From: Candidatus Uhrbacteria bacterium RIFCSPHIGHO2_02_FULL_53_13
Lineage (GTDB): Bacteria; Patescibacteriota; Patescibacteriia; UBA9934; UBA11717
Assembly: GCA_001791035.1 (NCBI GenBank)
Contig: MGDX01000025.1
Span: 1-8,667 of the forward strand
DNA length: 8,667 nt
Direction of reading: 5' to 3'
Made by a program: the position numbers and the translations under genes. Under the pieces are notes generated by a model. It saw nothing but the letters and a program-made list of their open reading frames with translations. It ran no database searches and was not told where the DNA came from. This document shows positions 7,541 through 8,667 of the stretch, piece by piece (position 1 is the first letter of the stretch; the number at the start of each line of letters is the position of its first letter).

Positions 7541-7562
7541 CACATACAAATTCATGTATGAT
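7534..7562 (+). promoter_or_regulatory. Candidate sigma-70-type promoter for the plus-strand gene
   Basis: ATGACA (7534-7539) and TATGAT (7557-7562) have the optimal 17-base spacing, and each differs from consensus at one position. Transcription would begin near 7569, leaving about 33 bases before ATG 7602. Its -35 box overlaps that of the opposite promoter by five bases (7535-7539), so two polymerases probably cannot bind both at once. Inferred from consensus only. Confidence 0.5.
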
Positions 7563-7601
7563 ACTCGCCGTACACACTATTATCCGTTGAGTCCAAAAAA
7601 T

Positions 7602-8255
7602 ATGTCACGAACTTTTTCGGTCGCGTTGACGAGCATGCTCGCCTCCCTTCTGCTCGTGTTTCCGCTCCTGTTTGCTCACGCTCAAGAAGAGTTTCCCATT
7701 GACGTACTCATGGACTATTTTGAATCTGCCATTATCGCGCAAGACGCAGATCGTATTCGCAAGGCATTTACGACGGAGCTCGACGCGCAAATCAGTCTCC
7801 AACTTGTGCAGACTCTTGGCGCGGACACCACCATCACCAGTTTTGACCTTTATGGCTATGAAGTGACACCCACGGCCGAGAACGCGTGGCACGTCGAAAG
7901 CAAATACAGCATCGACGCGCGCGGCCCAAACGGCACGTGGTCGTCAAGCGGATTGAGCACATTCATCGATTTTGAACAGCGCGATGACTTGTATTTCATT
8001 ACCGACACCGATCTTCATGAAGCATTGGTCCCCGTGAGCACTGCAAAGTTGTTCGAAGTCGTTTCCGGATTTCTAGCGTTTGCGCTGATTCCGATTTTAT
8101 TGCTCATAGCGTTCCAGATTTGGATGATTTATGACGTGGTAAAGTATCAGCAAAAAGATCGCGCCCTGTGGATTATCATTGTCGTGTTAGCCAATACCAT
8201 CGGCGCGCTTATCTACTTTTTCACAGAGCGACGCCGCCGTGTGAAAGGAGCTTGA
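7602..8255 (+). CDS. Exported protein with putative NTF2-like domain and C-terminal PLDc_N-type membrane hairpin (217 aa)
   Basis: Residues 1-27 form a standard signal peptide (hydrophobic core MLASLLLVFPLLF, cleavage site AHA before QEE). Residues 29-145 begin with DVLMDYFESAIIAQDADRI, then FTTELDAQ, and continue as beta strands; this resembles the NTF2-like/DUF4440 pattern of a helix pair followed by a sheet, and the assignment is moderate. Residues 152-210 hold two membrane segments with the PLDc_N (phospholipase D nuclease N-terminal) signature: IWMIYDV, then ALWIIIVVLANTIGALIYFF and an Arg-rich end. No phospholipase catalytic motif follows. The product would therefore display a small ligand-binding or catalytic-type domain outside the membrane. 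I chose ATG 7602 because the signal peptide starts there; the same frame is open from 7503 but that stretch contains the promoter. No Shine-Dalgarno site is visible. It is divergent from the lipoprotein/Dsb operon. Confidence 0.8.
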   Translation: MSRTFSVALTSMLASLLLVFPLLFAHAQEEFPIDVLMDYFESAIIAQDADRIRKAFTTELDAQISLQLVQTLGADTTITSFDLYGYEVTPTAENAWHVESKYSIDARGPNGTWSSSGLSTFIDFEQRDDLYFITDTDLHEALVPVSTAKLFEVVSGFLAFALIPILLLIAFQIWMIYDVVKYQQKDRALWIIIVVLANTIGALIYFFTERRRRVKGA

Positions 8256-8281
8256 ATAAGATTGCTTCGCGGCTTGATGCT

Positions 8282-8324
8282 CGGGGCACTCCGGTGCGCA
8301 ATTCTGCGCACATCGGAGTACCCG
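8282..8324. repeat. Long hairpin inside the repeat element
   Basis: The stem is built from CGGG (8282-8285) with CCCG (8321-8324), a small internal loop, ACTCCG (8288-8293) with CGGAGT (8314-8319), a two-base bulge (8312-8313), and GTGCGCA (8294-8300) with TGCGCAC (8305-8311) around an ATTC loop. That is 17 pairs. No T-run follows on either strand, so it is not a standard intrinsic terminator. Confidence 0.75.
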
Positions 8325-8335
8325 TCTCACGGTTC

Positions 8336-8358
8336 GAACATGCCTCAATGGCATGTTC
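8336..8358. repeat. Perfect 9-base-pair hairpin inside the repeat element
   Basis: GAACATGCC (8336-8344) and GGCATGTTC (8350-8358) are exact reverse complements around the five-base loop TCAAT. The hairpin lies in the insert that splits the left repeat copy. It is followed by TTCATC rather than a clean T-run on the plus strand. Confidence 0.75.
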
Positions 8359-8372
8359 TTCATCCCGCTCGA

Positions 8373-8407
8373 CCTCGCAATGACAGAAGAAGATTGGCAT
8401 TGCGAGG
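8373..8407. repeat. 10-base-pair inverted repeat at the centre of the two repeat copies
   Basis: CCTCGCAATG (8373-8382) and CATTGCGAGG (8398-8407) are exact reverse complements around a 15-base spacer. These are the inner ends of the two oppositely oriented repeat copies. The structure could fold in the transcripts of either convergent gene and might limit read-through, but no T-tract supports a terminator call. Confidence 0.7.
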
Positions 8408-8434
8408 GAGCGTAGTGACCGCAGCAATCTCAAT

Positions 8435-8667
8435 CTACTTTTTCAGCTCTTCAAATTCGGTCGCATTAGAAAATCCGAGAACGCGGAATCGCAGACGGCC
8501 AAGCGTACGGCCGTCTTCTGTTTGGACGTTCACGCGCCAAAGTCCCTGCGTTACTTGATCCGAATACGAGTACCCTCGATACCCCTGCTCTCGTCCGCCG
8601 CTTACCACAAATGACGGCCGACTGCGCGTCATCCATTGACGCGTGCGCGGATCATAGCTCTGCCACT
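8435..8667 (-). CDS. C-terminal part of a DUF2914-type protein, cut by the right edge
   Basis: The frame is open from the right edge to TAG at 8435-8437, giving 76 visible residues. An internal ATG at 8632 exists, but the frame continues upstream with similar sequence (ESYDPRTRQW), so the true start is beyond the window. The visible part matches the end of DUF2914 as I know it: a Tyr/Trp-containing lead, GYRGYSYSD, then GLWRVNVQTEDGRTLGRLRF. In that family a short beta domain ends with a G-x-W-R-V-x-V...DG...F pattern; its function is not known, and it is often the exported C-terminal domain of membrane or secreted proteins. No signal or membrane segment can be judged because the N-terminus is missing. 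The gene is convergent with the NTF2/PLDc_N-like gene and separated from it by the repeat element. Confidence 0.75.
   Translation of the reverse strand, partial: WQSYDPRTRQWMTRSRPSFVVSGGREQGYRGYSYSDQVTQGLWRVNVQTEDGRTLGRLRFRVLGFSNATEFEELKK

Larger units (their letters stand above)
8259..8430. repeat. Composite inverted-repeat element between convergent genes
   Basis: The outer ends are an exact 8-base inverted pair: AGATTGCT (8259-8266) and AGCAATCT (8423-8430). The right part (8398-8430) reads as one continuous copy of a dispersed repeat that I know from many bacterial genomes, with the type CATTGCGAGG...GCAATCT. The left part carries the reverse copy, split into 8259-8282 and 8371-8386, with about 88 bases holding two hairpins between. 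The 4-base word GCTC stands at both sides of the insert (8279-8282 and 8367-8370). It occupies nearly the whole spacer between the two convergent genes. It carries no gene. Copy number in the genome cannot be judged from this window. Confidence 0.7.

Noticed and set aside
7495..7545. N-terminal extension of the lipoprotein to 7545
   Set aside because: The added residues precede a complete export signal and overlap the candidate minus-strand promoter.
7503..7601. N-terminal extension of the plus-strand exported protein to ATG 7503
   Set aside because: It would place 33 charged and polar residues before a clear signal peptide and would cover the candidate promoter boxes; ATG 7602 fits better.
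8282..8407. Intrinsic terminators for the convergent genes
   Set aside because: The hairpins are strong but none is followed by a T-run on the relevant strand, so they are reported as repeat structures only.
8221..8433. 70-residue minus-strand frame across the repeat element
   Set aside because: It is a translation of the inverted repeat and its hairpins, overlaps the 3' end of the plus-strand exported-protein gene, and has a Cys/Arg-rich composition typical of such artefacts.
1..8667. tRNA, rRNA, CRISPR array, transposase or integrase gene
   Set aside because: I looked for cloverleaf arms, regularly spaced direct repeats and transposase motifs on both strands and saw none.

Overview
The window looks like a chromosomal segment of a Candidate Phyla Radiation bacterium (Patescibacteria). 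I base this on a small acidic protein resembling DUF5663, a VKOR/DsbA pair, a DUF2914-type protein, tightly packed genes with weak or absent Shine-Dalgarno sites, and a very large multidomain protein of a type common in these genomes. TGA is used as an ordinary stop, so the recoded Gracilibacteria/Absconditabacteria lineages are unlikely. An Uhrbacteria- or Magasanikbacteria-like origin is only a guess.

Layout. A minus-strand gene block runs from about 7494 down to the left edge. In transcription order it contains a cysteine-bearing envelope lipoprotein (7494-6757), a membrane-anchored DsbA-like thiol oxidoreductase (6755-5991), a VKOR-family membrane protein (5991-5548), a DUF5663-like protein (5487-5170), a 1676-residue protein (5168-138), and the start of a small membrane protein that leaves the window (127-1). 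Junctions are very tight: TGATATG, TAATG and TAATATG, with one 60-base AT-rich gap before the DUF5663-like gene. A divergent plus-strand gene (7602-8255) encodes a secreted or anchored protein with a putative NTF2-like domain and a PLDc_N-type membrane tail. The two directions are driven by a candidate back-to-back promoter pair whose -35 boxes overlap. A composite inverted repeat with three hairpins (8259-8430) sits between this gene and a convergent partial DUF2914-type gene at the right edge.

Main point of interest. The giant protein joins an N-terminal coiled-coil/membrane region, an unrecognised Gly/Asp-rich module, a family 2 glycosyltransferase domain and a C-terminal Ser/Thr-kinase-like domain in one reading frame. 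The base composition changes sharply at the proline-rich hinge before the glycosyltransferase: about 56% GC on the N-terminal side and about 43% on the glycosyltransferase/kinase side, by hand counts of sampled lines. The rest of the window is close to the higher value. This suggests a fusion with imported DNA. DsbA and VKOR form a plausible disulfide-forming pair outside the membrane, with the co-transcribed lipoprotein as a possible client. The giant protein has only three cysteines, so it is unlikely to be one.
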